Shown here piece by piece: positions 4,917 through 5,060 of a stretch of 5,060 bases of DNA (its first letter is position 1; every line of letters starts with the position of its first letter). A model generated the notes under the pieces. That model had not been told where the DNA came from, did not search any database, and saw only the letters and a list, made by a program, of their open reading frames with translations. Origin of the DNA: Paludibacter sp. (GTDB lineage Bacteria > Bacteroidota > Bacteroidia > Bacteroidales > Paludibacteraceae); assembly GCA_031284665.1 (NCBI GenBank), contig JAITXR010000179.1:1-5060 (forward strand). Direction: 5' to 3'. A program made the position numbers and the translations under genes.

Positions 4917-4932
4917 CCCCGACATATCGGGG
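4917..4932. repeat. Perfect hairpin CCCCGA-CATA-TCGGGG
   Basis: A 6-bp GC-rich stem encloses a 4-nt loop, 73 bp upstream of the TolC-family start codon. It matches the palindrome in the two tRNA-like sequences (CTCCGA-TGTA-TCGGAG at 126-141 and 560-575) at 12 of 16 positions. Two differences form a compensatory T-A to C-G pair and two are in the loop. It is not followed by a T-run on either strand, so it is not a standard terminator. Confidence 0.6.
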
Positions 4933-5000
4933 TAAACTTTGCCTACCATTGACGTATTTTTATAATTTGCTGTAAATCAACAACAATGCATTGCGGCTTA

Positions 5001-5016
5001 AATCCCGTTAGGGATT
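5001..5016. repeat. Perfect hairpin AATCCC-GTTA-GGGATT
   Basis: A 6-bp inverted repeat with a 4-nt loop is followed by ATCGCTCGGTAGAAAT. From memory, hairpins of the ATCCC-GTA-GGGAT type followed by a GGTAGAAA tail occur as dispersed intergenic repeats in Bacteroidota genomes; I could not verify this here. There is no T-run, so a terminator role is unlikely. Confidence 0.5.
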
Positions 5017-5060
5017 ATCGCTCGGTAGAAATAACGGATAACACATATTTCCAGCATTCT

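Larger units (their letters stand above)
4844..5060. other. Non-coding upstream region of the TolC operon
   Basis: This 217-bp stretch contains no supported gene on either strand. It should hold the operon promoter. I find no perfect TAnnTTTG; the nearest is AACATTTG on the minus strand (4899-4892), one base off, whose -33 region would overlap the palindrome at 4917-4932. An ECF-dependent promoter with another consensus is equally possible. Two perfect hairpins are listed separately, and a self-complementary CAATGCATTG lies at 4984-4993. Confidence 0.6.

Noticed and set aside
4270..4952. Plus-strand open frames at 4270-4473 and 4692-4952
   Set aside because: They are antisense to the TolC-family gene or run across its start and upstream region without recognisable features.

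Overview
The window looks like a low-GC Bacteroidota chromosome, probably order Bacteroidales. The PurM protein has the long Bacteroidales form. Promoters upstream of the tRNA genes have the Bacteroidota TTG/TTTG - 19-20 bp - TAnnTTTG layout. No gene has a convincing Shine-Dalgarno site, and the tRNAs do not encode their CCA ends. Every gene I support lies on the minus strand, so transcription runs from high to low coordinates.

Positions 4843-2057 hold a four-gene envelope operon: a TolC-type outer-membrane efflux protein, an ECF sigma factor whose ATG directly follows the TolC stop, a small single-span protein that is probably its anti-sigma factor, and a short secreted helical protein. I read it as an envelope-stress or efflux module that carries its own regulator. 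Upstream of it (4844-5060) is 217 bp of non-coding DNA with two short perfect hairpins.

Positions 1987-673 hold tRNA-Cys(GCA), with its own promoter, followed by purM (AIR synthase, de novo purine synthesis).

Positions 655-1 are the unusual part. A good promoter is followed in order by a 5' fragment of a tRNA, an intact tRNA-Val(TAC), a rho-independent terminator, a small GIY-YIG nuclease gene whose ATG abuts the terminator T-run, a tRNA-like sequence, an identical terminator and the start of a second identical GIY-YIG gene that leaves the window. The tRNA-like copies match tRNA-Val except in the anticodon arm, which is replaced by a perfect 16-nt palindrome, and, in one copy, in the 5' acceptor strand, which is supplied by the end of the nuclease gene. 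A 47-bp direct repeat inside the two tRNA-like copies brackets tRNA-Val plus the nuclease. Deleting between the repeats would rebuild one tRNA-like sequence with a fully paired acceptor stem next to the promoter. I infer a small tRNA-associated, nuclease-encoding cassette that inserts or amplifies inside tRNA genes. This is the best candidate here for an undescribed system. Tandem duplication by homologous recombination and a repeat-driven assembly error are the main alternatives.
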